Below, piece by piece: positions 1 to 7,051 of a stretch of DNA of 64,000 nt. The stretch lies in contig OZ026835.1 of assembly GCA_964023205.1 (NCBI GenBank), positions 1,567,053 through 1,631,052 on the forward strand, written 5' to 3'. Under the pieces are notes generated by a model. That model did no database searches and was not told the DNA's origin. It worked only from the letters and a program-made list of their open reading frames with translations. The DNA comes from Lutraria lutraria. Its lineage: Eukaryota; Mollusca; Bivalvia; Venerida; Mactridae. The position numbers were made by a program, and so were the translations under genes. Positions within the stretch are counted from its first letter, which is position 1. Every line of letters starts with the position of its first letter.

Positions 1-25
1 TGGAATCTCGGCTCTGCCTACCGAT
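1..25. repeat. SINE-like repeat, left remnant split by Polinton 1
   Basis: These bases (ending CTCGGCTCTGCCTACCGAT) are continuous with 17235 onward once element 1 is removed. An uninterrupted paralogue lies at about 18918-18955 (CTCGGCTCAGCCTACTGCCGGATATTTTAGG, given here in part). Element 1 therefore landed inside a dispersed repeat. The last six bases (20-25, ACCGAT) are the target-site duplication, repeated at 17235-17240. Confidence 0.75.
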
Positions 26-286
26 AGTAGTATATGGCGATACCCTGGGTACCAAATCAACGTAATTGGTACCCAGAAGTTTTCAAAATTGTAACAAATT
101 GGGGCAAATTGGAAATCAATGTTGTACCCCAAAATAGTATGAAATGGATTTTAGGAATGTTCTGGGTACTGTGTGTGTTTTGTACTGTATAGACTAAATA
201 TTTATTTGAGACAATGAGAGAATTTTCTTTCGAAAAGACATGGTGGCCCTGAAAAGGGCCGTTGGTGGTCCTGAAAAGGACCGTTG
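26..286 (+). repeat. Left terminal inverted repeat of element 1
   Basis: Reverse-complement identity with 16967-17234 is nearly complete. The differences are a short indel near 'TGTACTG' and a few substitutions. The inner end carries two histone-type hairpins, so both element ends also hold transcript 3'-end signals for the gene reading outward. Confidence 0.95.
245..282 (-). terminator. Tandem histone-type 3' stem-loops after the 157-aa gene
   Basis: Read on the minus strand, the stop codon at 295 is followed 12 nt later by GGTCCTTTTCAGGACC (282-267) and then GGCCCTTTTCAGGGCC (260-245). Both fit the 6-bp stem and UUUC loop of metazoan replication-dependent histone mRNAs (consensus GGYYCUUUUCAGRRCC), with ACCA flanks. 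CGAAAGAAAA follows about 12 nt downstream, resembling the U7-binding histone downstream element. The loop is asymmetric, so orientation can be called, and it is sense to the gene. Confidence 0.8.
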
Positions 287-294
287 GTGGTTTT

Positions 295-768
295 TTAAAC
301 CGTGTTTGCTGACTGATCTGGTTGGGTACATAGTTCGCATTGGCAGTCTGGTGGGGGATAGCAGAGCCTGCATGTTGAATCCCCACAGGACCATTCCTGT
401 TCTGGTACTGGTGGTTGTTCCGTGTACTCAACTTGAGCGGTAGTGATGATACGCCAATGCTCTTCTTCTTGTTGTTGTTCCCGTTGTCTATTCACCGTTC
501 GTTCCCGAGCATCTCGCTGCCTTTCTCTGACTTGATCTCGAAATTGAGATAATTCTTCTCTATGATGAAATCGATTGGTTTCAATGGTATTCAAAGTCTC
601 ACCAATGAATTGAAGATCACGTTCCCTTTTTCTAACAATGCTAGCCGCTAAGCGACTGATTGAACGCCATACCCTGCTCTGTTTTTCAGTCAGTTGTTTT
701 GCTGTTTTGAGTTCATTGAATAAAGCCTCCATCTTGAGTGTTTGAGTTCTCAGAATGAAATGAGGCAT
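295..768 (-). CDS. Coiled-coil protein with C-terminal Cys cluster (157 aa)
   Basis: Function not recognised. The reading frame is open to 873, but that end is a GTG, and the extra codons only translate tandem TGACGTCA repeats that look like promoter. I therefore start at the first ATG (766-768, MPHFILRT). Residues about 15-115 are charged and helical with many Arg/Glu/Gln, a probable coiled coil. The C-terminus is Cys-rich (CGDSTCRLC, then CQCELC), possibly a metal site. It is the gene nearest the left inverted repeat and is separated from the protease gene by an AATAAA signal, so it is probably a separate transcription unit. Its own 3' end is a histone-type hairpin pair inside the repeat. 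The element 2 counterpart lies outside the window. Confidence 0.7.
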   Translation of the reverse strand: MPHFILRTQTLKMEALFNELKTAKQLTEKQSRVWRSISRLAASIVRKRERDLQFIGETLNTIETNRFHHREELSQFRDQVRERQRDARERTVNRQREQQQEEEHWRIITTAQVEYTEQPPVPEQEWSCGDSTCRLCYPPPDCQCELCTQPDQSANTV

Positions 769-824
769 TGTATTGTAAGACGGAGTATTTTTCTGTTGAA
801 GCGCCGCCCACTCTCGTGGTTGGA

Positions 825-872
825 TGACGTCATATCGCTTGGATGACGTCACCCTAGGGTTGGATGGCGTCA
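825..872 (-). promoter_or_regulatory. Tandem CRE-like (TGACGTCA) sites
   Basis: Two perfect palindromes TGACGTCA (825-832, 844-851) and one imperfect copy TGGCGTCA (865-872) occur about 20 bp apart, each preceded by GGA. TGACGTCA is the canonical ATF/CREB site. They lie 57-105 bp upstream of the ATG chosen for the 157-aa gene, a plausible proximal promoter. Confidence 0.55.
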
Positions 873-952
873 CGCGCCAATGTACCGCACAGACATGTGC
901 TTGATTTTTATGAACTTAGAAAAAAGACAACAGACACCTAGTTCTCTAAACT

Positions 953-958
953 TTTATT
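953..958 (-). terminator. AATAAA polyadenylation signal after the protease gene
   Basis: Minus-strand AATAAA 44 nt beyond the protease stop codon. It ends the capsid/protease gene cluster in the ordinary polyadenylated manner, in contrast to the hairpin ends of the accessory genes. Confidence 0.6.
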
Positions 959-1001
959 TTTGTAACAAGAAAACAGTAACAACATGAAACAGTAACATTG
1001 T

Positions 1002-1592
1002 TTAATGATCACCATAAAGAGTTGTATTTCTATGTGTGATACTATGATACAAACGGTTGTGACCTTCTGGTCTAGAGTTACGTTGAGCACAACACTTTTG
1101 TCCACACTTGTTCACATATTGAGCATGCATGTAATAAGTACCATAATATTGTTGAAACCAATGCGTCACATAAGTGTCATTTTTTCCATACATGTCCGGT
1201 TTGAATCGGGTTAACAGTATCTGGTTCAAGTCACATTCACGTGAGATAAAATCCAAAGCGAATAGACAATACACACCACACACCGGTAACATATCGCCTT
1301 GTATTCTCATGGCATTCCACAGATAAGTTTTGTTGGCATGTTTTTTCACAAAGGTTAGAATCTCTTCGAAAGGAGGTAATCCGTAGGAATCAAAGTACAC
1401 TGCTTTATTGTCTTTTAAATAAAGAGCCACCCAGTGTTCTCCACGTTGATTCCCGTTATGGGTATTCACAATATAGGCTTTCACGTCATGCGGTTTCTCT
1501 GAAGGTAATTGATCTTTGGCACAAACACGAGCATGTAGTGGTTTTAATAACGGTGAATGATCTAATAGGTATTGTAGTTCATTCGTCTCCAT
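1002..1592 (-). CDS. Adenain-type cysteine protease (maturation protease)
   Basis: Family: adenovirus-like/ULP1-fold cysteine protease, which in Polintons is thought to process capsid precursors during virion maturation. The triad is visible in the order and spacing of adenain: His53 in GEHWVALY, Asp68 in YFDSYG, Gln98 in IQGD and nucleophile Cys105 in PVCGVYC. The length of 196 aa matches the family (about 200). The open frame extends 36 nt further to a GTG, but the first ATG (1590-1592, METNELQYLL) gives the usual N-terminus. This start overlaps the end of the upstream 154-aa gene by 14 nt. The gene is last in the capsid cluster and is followed by AATAAA. Confidence 0.93.
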   Translation of the reverse strand: METNELQYLLDHSPLLKPLHARVCAKDQLPSEKPHDVKAYIVNTHNGNQRGEHWVALYLKDNKAVYFDSYGLPPFEEILTFVKKHANKTYLWNAMRIQGDMLPVCGVYCLFALDFISRECDLNQILLTRFKPDMYGKNDTYVTHWFQQYYGTYYMHAQYVNKCGQKCCAQRNSRPEGHNRLYHSITHRNTTLYGDH

Positions 1593-2043
1593 AATGCCAA
1601 TTTCTGTTGACACGTTCAGCCCAAACACTGATCCATTGATCTATGAACTGATTCTGAGTGAGTTCTTCTTTAAATTGAATCCATAATCGACACGCGTCTC
1701 CTTTTTCACTATCGGTCAAGGTCACTAATTCAGGATACCACTTTTCCATGACCTTGAACACGTCCAAACGTTGAATCGCTTTTTGAATGTAAAGTTCTGT
1801 CCACTCTTCCGTATTCGTGTATAAGCAGAGTACATGTTGTACTTGACTAGGATGATTCACTCGACAACCATAACAGTCTTTATGCACTTGATTATAAATT
1901 AAAGATTGGAGTGCTTCTGTGACGTGATGATTCAAGCACTCTTGTAAAAAGTCCGTCCTTGAACTTGTACAACAAGGATACGCCAATAACTTCATTTCGT
2001 AATCTTGTCCTTTTTCCAGGTGTTCAATATCCATGTCTTCCAT
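1579..2043 (-). CDS. Conserved Polinton-associated Cys/His protein (154 aa)
   Basis: No function recognised. The central segment CYGCRVNHPSQVQHVLC has a Cys/His spacing (C-x2-C, H, H, C) that I recall in uncharacterised Polinton proteins and that could bind zinc. A Cys pair also occurs near the N-terminus (YPCCTSS). The rest is helical and slightly acidic. It starts one base after the major capsid stop and overlaps the protease start by 14 nt, so it belongs to the capsid/maturation cluster. A virion or assembly role is inference from position only. Confidence 0.8.
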   Translation of the reverse strand: MEDMDIEHLEKGQDYEMKLLAYPCCTSSRTDFLQECLNHHVTEALQSLIYNQVHKDCYGCRVNHPSQVQHVLCLYTNTEEWTELYIQKAIQRLDVFKVMEKWYPELVTLTDSEKGDACRLWIQFKEELTQNQFIDQWISVWAERVNRNWHYGDE

Positions 2044-2044
2044 C

Positions 2045-3343
2045 TTAATAATCTAGAAGCACTTCTCTGAATTGATTGATTTCAATTTGATTGTCGTATT
2101 CCGCAAATACAATCACGTTGATGGCTTGTGCAAGTGCTGTTCCAAAGTGAAATTCCAATCTCAGATTGCCCGTTTTTATAGGATGGAGTTGACCTTCCTC
2201 GCAACCTTGATCTGCTGTCAAGTCCAACCCCCAGAGTGTGTATCCGTTCCGATAATCATTCATGCTCAATCCAAATGAACGATTGAGACCAAGAGCTCCT
2301 GTCGCTTGATAGAGTGACATGTAGGATCTTAGAACTTCTCCCGTTTCAAAATTGGGTTGAAACGCTTTGTTATGAATACTTTTTCCGTCAATGCTGACTT
2401 CTAGATGATTCAGTGTAAAATGACGGAAATCAAAGGGGTTGGTAGCCATGTCTCCATTCATGTCTCCATTTCTTACCATACCGATGATAAGACGTTTTGG
2501 CAATTGACCTTGAAATAAATGATCTTCAATCTTGGATCGTTGACCGTTAGGAATCGTAAATGTTTTTACTTCAGTTCGTCGGATGGGGATTTTCATGTTA
2601 TGTTGAGCAATCTGTTGATTGAGTTGATTGGCTACCACTGGCAGTAAATCTACTGTTCTTACATTAAATCCTGCTTCTAGAAACTTGATTTTAGCCGGTG
2701 CGGCACCCATGAGACAGAATTGAGGTGACGCTTTGTTTAGTCTTAAGCGTATTTCCATACCATTGGGTAAATATTTATCTTGCATCATCAGATCCAAATG
2801 AAGTCGTCCACATAGTTCCACCACACGACTTTGAAGGACACGATCACGTCTCTCAATATAGCCCAGGTTACCCCCGTCATGTGCGTGGGTGTTCATATGA
2901 CCAGGGGTGTCTTCACCCCATAACTCTAGCGCCTGAAGTTGAGTGTCTTTACAGCTTGAGGTGAAGGAGAGTAAATTTTCTATGTATGCCCGATAGGCAT
3001 ACGTGTCCGCATTGCTGGTGATCAGTTTATTATTCAGGTACACATCAATGCTTGAGAACATACTGTGAAAGAAATTGTTGACGGTAGCAATTTCACTGTC
3101 GGCCGCTAGGTCTGTACCATCTGCCTGTATAATTTTGAGTTTTAGGTACAGGTAAGATTGATTCAGATCTGTCCATTTTTCTGTCTGTGCAGGAATCACA
3201 AATTCAATCGGAGCATTATTGTCCAGAGCAGAAATGGGATAATGCTCAGTCCATTGACCTTCTTGCATGGCTGTCATGGTAGGTGGCACAACAGACACAT
3301 CCAACTCTGTCTTACTACATTCACAGGAACCGTGTTGCATCAT
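2045..3343 (-). CDS. Major capsid protein (double jelly-roll)
   Basis: Polinton major capsid protein, predicted to form the icosahedral shell. At 432 aa it is within the family range. The region VNNFFHSMFSSIDVYLNNK, followed by TYAYRAYIENLLSF, is the conserved signature of this family, often labelled 'F54H12.2-like' in animal genomes. Near the C-terminus GNLRLEFHFGTALAQAINVI is a typical closing beta-strand region. It lies between the small basic protein (2-nt gap) and the Cys/His protein (1-nt gap). The start is a double Met (MMQHGS) and I take the first. No break is visible. The beginning of the element 2 copy is at 63748. Confidence 0.9.
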   Translation of the reverse strand: MMQHGSCECSKTELDVSVVPPTMTAMQEGQWTEHYPISALDNNAPIEFVIPAQTEKWTDLNQSYLYLKLKIIQADGTDLAADSEIATVNNFFHSMFSSIDVYLNNKLITSNADTYAYRAYIENLLSFTSSCKDTQLQALELWGEDTPGHMNTHAHDGGNLGYIERRDRVLQSRVVELCGRLHLDLMMQDKYLPNGMEIRLRLNKASPQFCLMGAAPAKIKFLEAGFNVRTVDLLPVVANQLNQQIAQHNMKIPIRRTEVKTFTIPNGQRSKIEDHLFQGQLPKRLIIGMVRNGDMNGDMATNPFDFRHFTLNHLEVSIDGKSIHNKAFQPNFETGEVLRSYMSLYQATGALGLNRSFGLSMNDYRNGYTLWGLDLTADQGCEEGQLHPIKTGNLRLEFHFGTALAQAINVIVFAEYDNQIEINQFREVLLDY

Positions 3344-3345
3344 GA

Positions 3346-3711
3346 TTAATCGAAAATATCAAGAGGTCTGGCCTGCTTAACTCGGCGATGATGAAGTTTC
3401 GAATGAGGTCTTTTCTTGACTGGTTTGCTCTTTATACGTCTTTTAGGGCTGGCCACGGCATGTAGCAAGGATTCACCCACATCTTTTAATACAGAGGCTC
3501 CACGTTTTCGTATTACTTGTTTAGCGTTTGATCCTGTCAAGATATCTTTGATAGCGGCTTTTCCTTGCTGGAGTCCTTCTTTTTTCAAGGTGCGAACTCC
3601 AGATTTCACAAATGGATTCAGTAAAGGTATAATTCTTTTCATGGCTTTCTTAAACATGGATCCAAGTCCGTGTCCATATTGTCGAGGTTGACCTTGGTAA
3701 GTAGGTATCAT
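3346..3711 (-). CDS. Small basic virion-type protein (121 aa)
   Basis: A short Arg/Lys-rich protein between the minor and major capsid genes. The N-terminal half has a Gly-rich start and an amphipathic helix (GLGSMFKKAMKRIIPLLNPF), then a helical segment around KEGLQQGKAAIKDILTG. The C-terminus is strongly basic (KRRIKSKPVKKRPHSK). Similar small proteins at this position in Polintons/adintoviruses have been compared with adenovirus minor virion proteins (pVI or core types); I cannot decide which. Its ATG overlaps the upstream stop in an ATGA, which suggests translational coupling with the minor capsid gene. Confidence 0.75.
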   Translation of the reverse strand: MIPTYQGQPRQYGHGLGSMFKKAMKRIIPLLNPFVKSGVRTLKKEGLQQGKAAIKDILTGSNAKQVIRKRGASVLKDVGESLLHAVASPKRRIKSKPVKKRPHSKLHHRRVKQARPLDIFD

Positions 3712-4550
3712 TGTCTTTGGCGTAGGTGTAGTTTCACCATAGACTTCCCATGAATAAACTGAATAGACTGGCCAGTGTCACCCCTTATATGGATAGTGAT
3801 GGTGTCAAAGTCGGCTTTAGCCAGTGGTACATAGTGTAAATTCAAGAACTCGAAATGAATATGAGGGTTAGTTCCTGCTTTCGTTCTCGGATCAAATGGA
3901 GCTACACGTAAGATGGGGGCTTCTATGTTTCCCAAATAGGTATAAGACGCAAGGTCGGAATAAACAAACAAATGATTATGACCCATGTTAATATCTACGC
4001 CATGAGGAAACGGATCTGGAGTGTCTTTAAAAAAGATGGTCGAAGAACTATCAGGGGCTCCACCCAGTTTAATAAACATGTGAGGATGAAACTGAATGCC
4101 TAGTTGATCCGAACTGTCCAGTTTTGCGCGTTTACTTTGTCCTGAAAAACCCATGGTAAATCGAAGGCCTTTCTGTCTAAATATTTTACCTAATTGATCT
4201 TTCACGGTAAAGTCAATCGTCTCGATCAAATGTTGGGGTGTGACATAAGTTCCTATAGGAATACAAAGTCGTACACCTTTTTCTTCTTTATTGGGGAGAG
4301 TACAATAGGTCTCAAAGTTTTCTAAGGCCTTACCCAGGACAGGATCATGTGTGACAATGTAGAAATGTCGCTCTTCTTCAGTGACATTAATGACCTGACT
4401 AGGAACAATCATTTCCACTAAGGCAATTTCCCAGTCTTGTTTATTGAGATGGATGGGTTTTGTCAGTTTGGTACGAAAACAACATTGCGTATTGTCTGGG
4501 AATAAATCCATAGAGCTATCACTCATGAGTGTGATGTAAAACGAACTCAT
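3708..4550 (-). CDS. Minor capsid protein (penton-like, single jelly-roll)
   Basis: 280 aa. It begins MSSFYITLMSDSSMDLFPDN and continues with TKLTKPIHLNKQDWEIALVE, the recognisable N-terminus of the Polinton minor capsid (penton-like) family, which is predicted to occupy the vertices. The C-terminal beta-rich segment (HIRGDTGQSIQFIHG) also fits. It is coupled on both sides by ATGA overlaps, with the two-TM gene upstream and the 121-aa gene downstream. The element 2 copy (62541-63383) differs by only a few residues. Confidence 0.88.
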   Translation of the reverse strand: MSSFYITLMSDSSMDLFPDNTQCCFRTKLTKPIHLNKQDWEIALVEMIVPSQVINVTEEERHFYIVTHDPVLGKALENFETYCTLPNKEEKGVRLCIPIGTYVTPQHLIETIDFTVKDQLGKIFRQKGLRFTMGFSGQSKRAKLDSSDQLGIQFHPHMFIKLGGAPDSSSTIFFKDTPDPFPHGVDINMGHNHLFVYSDLASYTYLGNIEAPILRVAPFDPRTKAGTNPHIHFEFLNLHYVPLAKADFDTITIHIRGDTGQSIQFIHGKSMVKLHLRQRQ

Positions 4551-4792
4551 GTTGATTTAGGTTTATTGAATTTCAAGGAGGGGTTCGGTAGAATATAACC
4601 TAGAGAACTACTTAAAAGCAGAAGCCACAATTCCCGATCGGGTCGTTGAAAACACAAATTAAATAGCGATACGGTAATAATAATAAATACCACTACAATT
4701 TGTGCAAAAAAAGTGACCTTATTTTTGGGTTCACACAATTTGGCTTGCTCTGAGGCAGTCACTACCACACTGGCCGTATCGGTTTGAGACAT
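4547..4792 (-). CDS. Two-TM small membrane protein (81 aa)
   Basis: Two hydrophobic segments are visible: roughly residues 28-48 (VTFFAQIVVVFIIITVSLFN) and 55-70 (ELWLLLLSSSLGYILP), separated by a short charged turn (QRPDRE). Small proteins with this 'LLSSSLGYxLPNP' ending recur beside the Polinton minor capsid gene. The role is unknown; an internal membrane or egress function is possible. The stop overlaps the next ATG (ATGA). It starts 15 nt after the integrase stop. The element 2 copy is frameshifted. Confidence 0.8.
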   Translation of the reverse strand: MSQTDTASVVVTASEQAKLCEPKNKVTFFAQIVVVFIIITVSLFNLCFQRPDRELWLLLLSSSLGYILPNPSLKFNKPKST

Positions 4793-4807
4793 GATGTATT
4801 TATTAGT

Positions 4808-5881
4808 TCAAACGAGATGGGATTCGGGAATCCAACTGTCAAATTTCGAAGGATAACCTTTCCAATGTACTTTAATTTCTCGTCTTCCGTCTACCTTACT
4901 CTGGCGATGGGCGAGCACTGATTCAATTTCATAGATAGCATCATCTTTTATAACCTGTACTTCAGAGAAATAAAACGAACCCAGTATGGGTTCTCCGTCT
5001 AAATCAGTCAATTTCACAGTAGCAGGAGAGGTCTTTTTGACTTGGATCACTTTAAACAGTTCAGTGGTCCAGTTGGGTAGATAACCTTTATCAAATGTAC
5101 GTTTTGTTTTATTGATACGAACAATATCTCCCACATGAAGGGTCGTCGACGCTTTTTTTCTTGATTTTCCATACAAGGTCAAGGCCACTTGAGATTCGTT
5201 ATTCTCATTTACGGATACGGGTGCCATGTGTATACTACGATGAACACGATGATTATAGGCATGCACGAGATCAGACAATACCTGAATATACCTTCGTGTT
5301 TTATGATGCGTAAAGTATTTCCACATGCGTGATTTTAAGGTTCGTTGAAAACGTTCCACTATACTAGCCTTCGTTTCTGGGTTTTCAGTCGTAAAATAAT
5401 GAATCCCTACTTTGTCTAAAAACTGTTGAAACCTTTGATTCTTGAATTCTGTTCCTTTATCGGTTTGCAACGCTTTAGGTTGTCTCGTTTTAAGAATAGA
5501 GCGAAACGCTTCCACCAATGTGAGCCCCGTTTTATCCTTGAGGGGAACGACCCAAGCATATTTTGAAAACACGTCAATGACACACAACAAATATCGATAA
5601 GGGGTGTTGTACTGAGCCAAGGATTGCATGTCTGCCAAATCAGCTTGCCATTGATGATCAATACCACCCACAATCGTTTTCCGTCTCGAGAATACCCTAC
5701 GGATAGGTTTGTGCAGGGTATAGGTCTTTTGTCCCTTCAACCAGGATCGCACTTGACTTGGCGTAATGGATTTCAGTTGAGTTCGAGCTGCTGTAGTAAG
5801 ACGTTCTACCCCACCAAAACCAGCCGGATGATGGGGATCATAATAAATCTGATGTAACAGACTGTCTACCTTTTTGTTCAT
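4808..5881 (-). CDS. RVE-type integrase with C-terminal chromodomain
   Basis: Retroviral-fold integrase that inserts the element and generates the 6-bp duplication. Catalytic residues in this 357-aa version: Asp81 (QADLADM), Asp141 (QTDKGTEF) and Glu176 (KASIVERF), with the classical D-x34-E spacing. The C-terminal 45 residues (YEIESVLAHR ... VHWKGYPSKFDSWIP) form a chromodomain, as in other Polinton integrases, which may guide insertion to marked chromatin. The open frame reaches 5902, but only to a GTG inside the upstream gene. The first ATG (5879-5881, MNKKVDSLL) has a good context (ACAACATGA) and follows the upstream stop by 5 nt. Confidence 0.95.
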   Translation of the reverse strand: MNKKVDSLLHQIYYDPHHPAGFGGVERLTTAARTQLKSITPSQVRSWLKGQKTYTLHKPIRRVFSRRKTIVGGIDHQWQADLADMQSLAQYNTPYRYLLCVIDVFSKYAWVVPLKDKTGLTLVEAFRSILKTRQPKALQTDKGTEFKNQRFQQFLDKVGIHYFTTENPETKASIVERFQRTLKSRMWKYFTHHKTRRYIQVLSDLVHAYNHRVHRSIHMAPVSVNENNESQVALTLYGKSRKKASTTLHVGDIVRINKTKRTFDKGYLPNWTTELFKVIQVKKTSPATVKLTDLDGEPILGSFYFSEVQVIKDDAIYEIESVLAHRQSKVDGRREIKVHWKGYPSKFDSWIPESHLV

Positions 5882-5886
5882 GTTGT

Positions 5887-6645
5887 CTAGTAGGCTTCCC
5901 ACTTAGGTTCTGCTTTCATCTGTTTGACAGGTTTACTTATAGGTTCTGCTTTCATCTGTTTGGCAGGTTTACTTATAGGTGAACGAGGCTCAACAAAACT
6001 ATCAAAGAATTCATCATCTTCCTCCGAATCGTCTGCTTTTTGCATCCATGACCATCTCCGTTTATTTCCTATCGCTTCTTGTGGTACATTGACATCTCTT
6101 AGTCCACTAGAAAACTGTTCCCATCCTCTAGGCTCCGACCCTTTTCTATGACGTATGACATCATTGACCAAATCAATAATGTTGGATCCTTGTATTGGTT
6201 TTCCATGGTATTCCAACATCCCTTGATCATTCCATGACATGTGGGGATGATTTTGTAGAAAGTGTAATAAAAGCTGAGTTTTTCGACGCATAGTAGTAGG
6301 AACACTTTCAAGAATCCGATCCGTCAATGTAGCAGGAGCCGCTTGTGCCCCTTGTGCACCTTGAGCAGCTGGAACAACCGGTGCACCCGGTGTAACTGGT
6401 GCAGCCAGAGTAGCCGGTTCACGTGCTTTTTGATGAGACAGTTGAAACTTTTGCAAGACTTGTCCATAGTGTTGTGCTTTTTCTGATTCAGACAACGATT
6501 CATTTTGTAATACGTCTCCCATTTGTTTCTGTAAATCGGATGTTTGACTGACTTGCGGGGGAGGAGGTAAACGTGGTCGTTGTTCTGTTTTCCATCGATT
6601 CATCTCTTCTAGCATTTTGAACGGGACGATAGCCATTTTCTTCAT
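5887..6645 (-). CDS. Conserved Polinton-associated protein (252 aa)
   Basis: Function unknown. The N-terminus is a short coiled-coil-like region (MLEEMNRWKTEQ). A low-complexity Ala/Pro/Gln linker spans about residues 75-105. The conserved core, about 107-190, contains LTDRILESVPTTMRRKTQLL, then GKPIQGSNIIDLVNDVIRHR and GLRDVNVPQE. I recall this 'GSNIxDLVNDVxR' core from many Polinton and related viral elements beside the pX-like gene, without an assigned function. The acidic tail (DDSEEDDEF) is followed by ISKP-QMKAEP repeats that vary between the two elements. It overlaps the pX-like gene by ATGA. Confidence 0.85.
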   Translation of the reverse strand: MKKMAIVPFKMLEEMNRWKTEQRPRLPPPPQVSQTSDLQKQMGDVLQNESLSESEKAQHYGQVLQKFQLSHQKAREPATLAAPVTPGAPVVPAAQGAQGAQAAPATLTDRILESVPTTMRRKTQLLLHFLQNHPHMSWNDQGMLEYHGKPIQGSNIIDLVNDVIRHRKGSEPRGWEQFSSGLRDVNVPQEAIGNKRRWSWMQKADDSEEDDEFFDSFVEPRSPISKPAKQMKAEPISKPVKQMKAEPKWEAY

Positions 6646-7013
6646 AGCTTTTTCACCAGTGTGGCAACACCTCCACTGAGTGCTCCTGCAGCAACAGCTT
6701 TAGCAATGATTGGAGCAAGAGCCAGTAATGGAAATAATCCTCCTTTTTGATTCAACACACGTTTCTTTTTTTGAATGGATACTCTTTTATCTGCTAAAGT
6801 GCGGAGATGTTGACGCTTGGACTTCAACCTTTGCTTTTGAGAGGGGGATAAGGCAACATTGCCTTTTAAAACATTCTGACAGCATTCTGACACACATTGA
6901 ATCATTTCTTTAGATGCTCCATGTATCATCTTTCTTCTTAACCCATCTGGGGCTTGAGTTAAACCCAAAACCAGATGTCCGTATTTATGCAGGAGTGGTC
7001 TCTTTGGTGCCAT
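6642..7013 (-). CDS. pX-like core protein (123 aa)
   Basis: Small basic protein with a hydrophobic Gly/Ala tail. It has a helical N-terminal half, a conserved centre LKGNVALSPSQKQRLKSKRQ, then ADKRVSIQKKKRVLNQKGG, and a C-terminal hydrophobic stretch LFPLLALAPIIAKAVAAGAL. The GG plus 'LAPIIA' tail resembles adenovirus core protein X (mu precursor), and adintovirus work has named homologues accordingly. The likely role is DNA condensation in the virion. The same central pattern recurs in the next upstream gene (7052-8176), so the two look like paralogues. Its stop overlaps the 252-aa gene's ATG. Confidence 0.82.
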   Translation of the reverse strand: MAPKRPLLHKYGHLVLGLTQAPDGLRRKMIHGASKEMIQCVSECCQNVLKGNVALSPSQKQRLKSKRQHLRTLADKRVSIQKKKRVLNQKGGLFPLLALAPIIAKAVAAGALSGGVATLVKKL

Positions 7014-7051
7014 TATGTCAAATAATACCTGTTTTTACTTCTTTACAGCTT

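Noticed and set aside
245..282. A nearby histone gene as the source of the stem-loops
   Set aside because: No histone fold reading frame occurs in the window; the hairpins follow element genes in every case.
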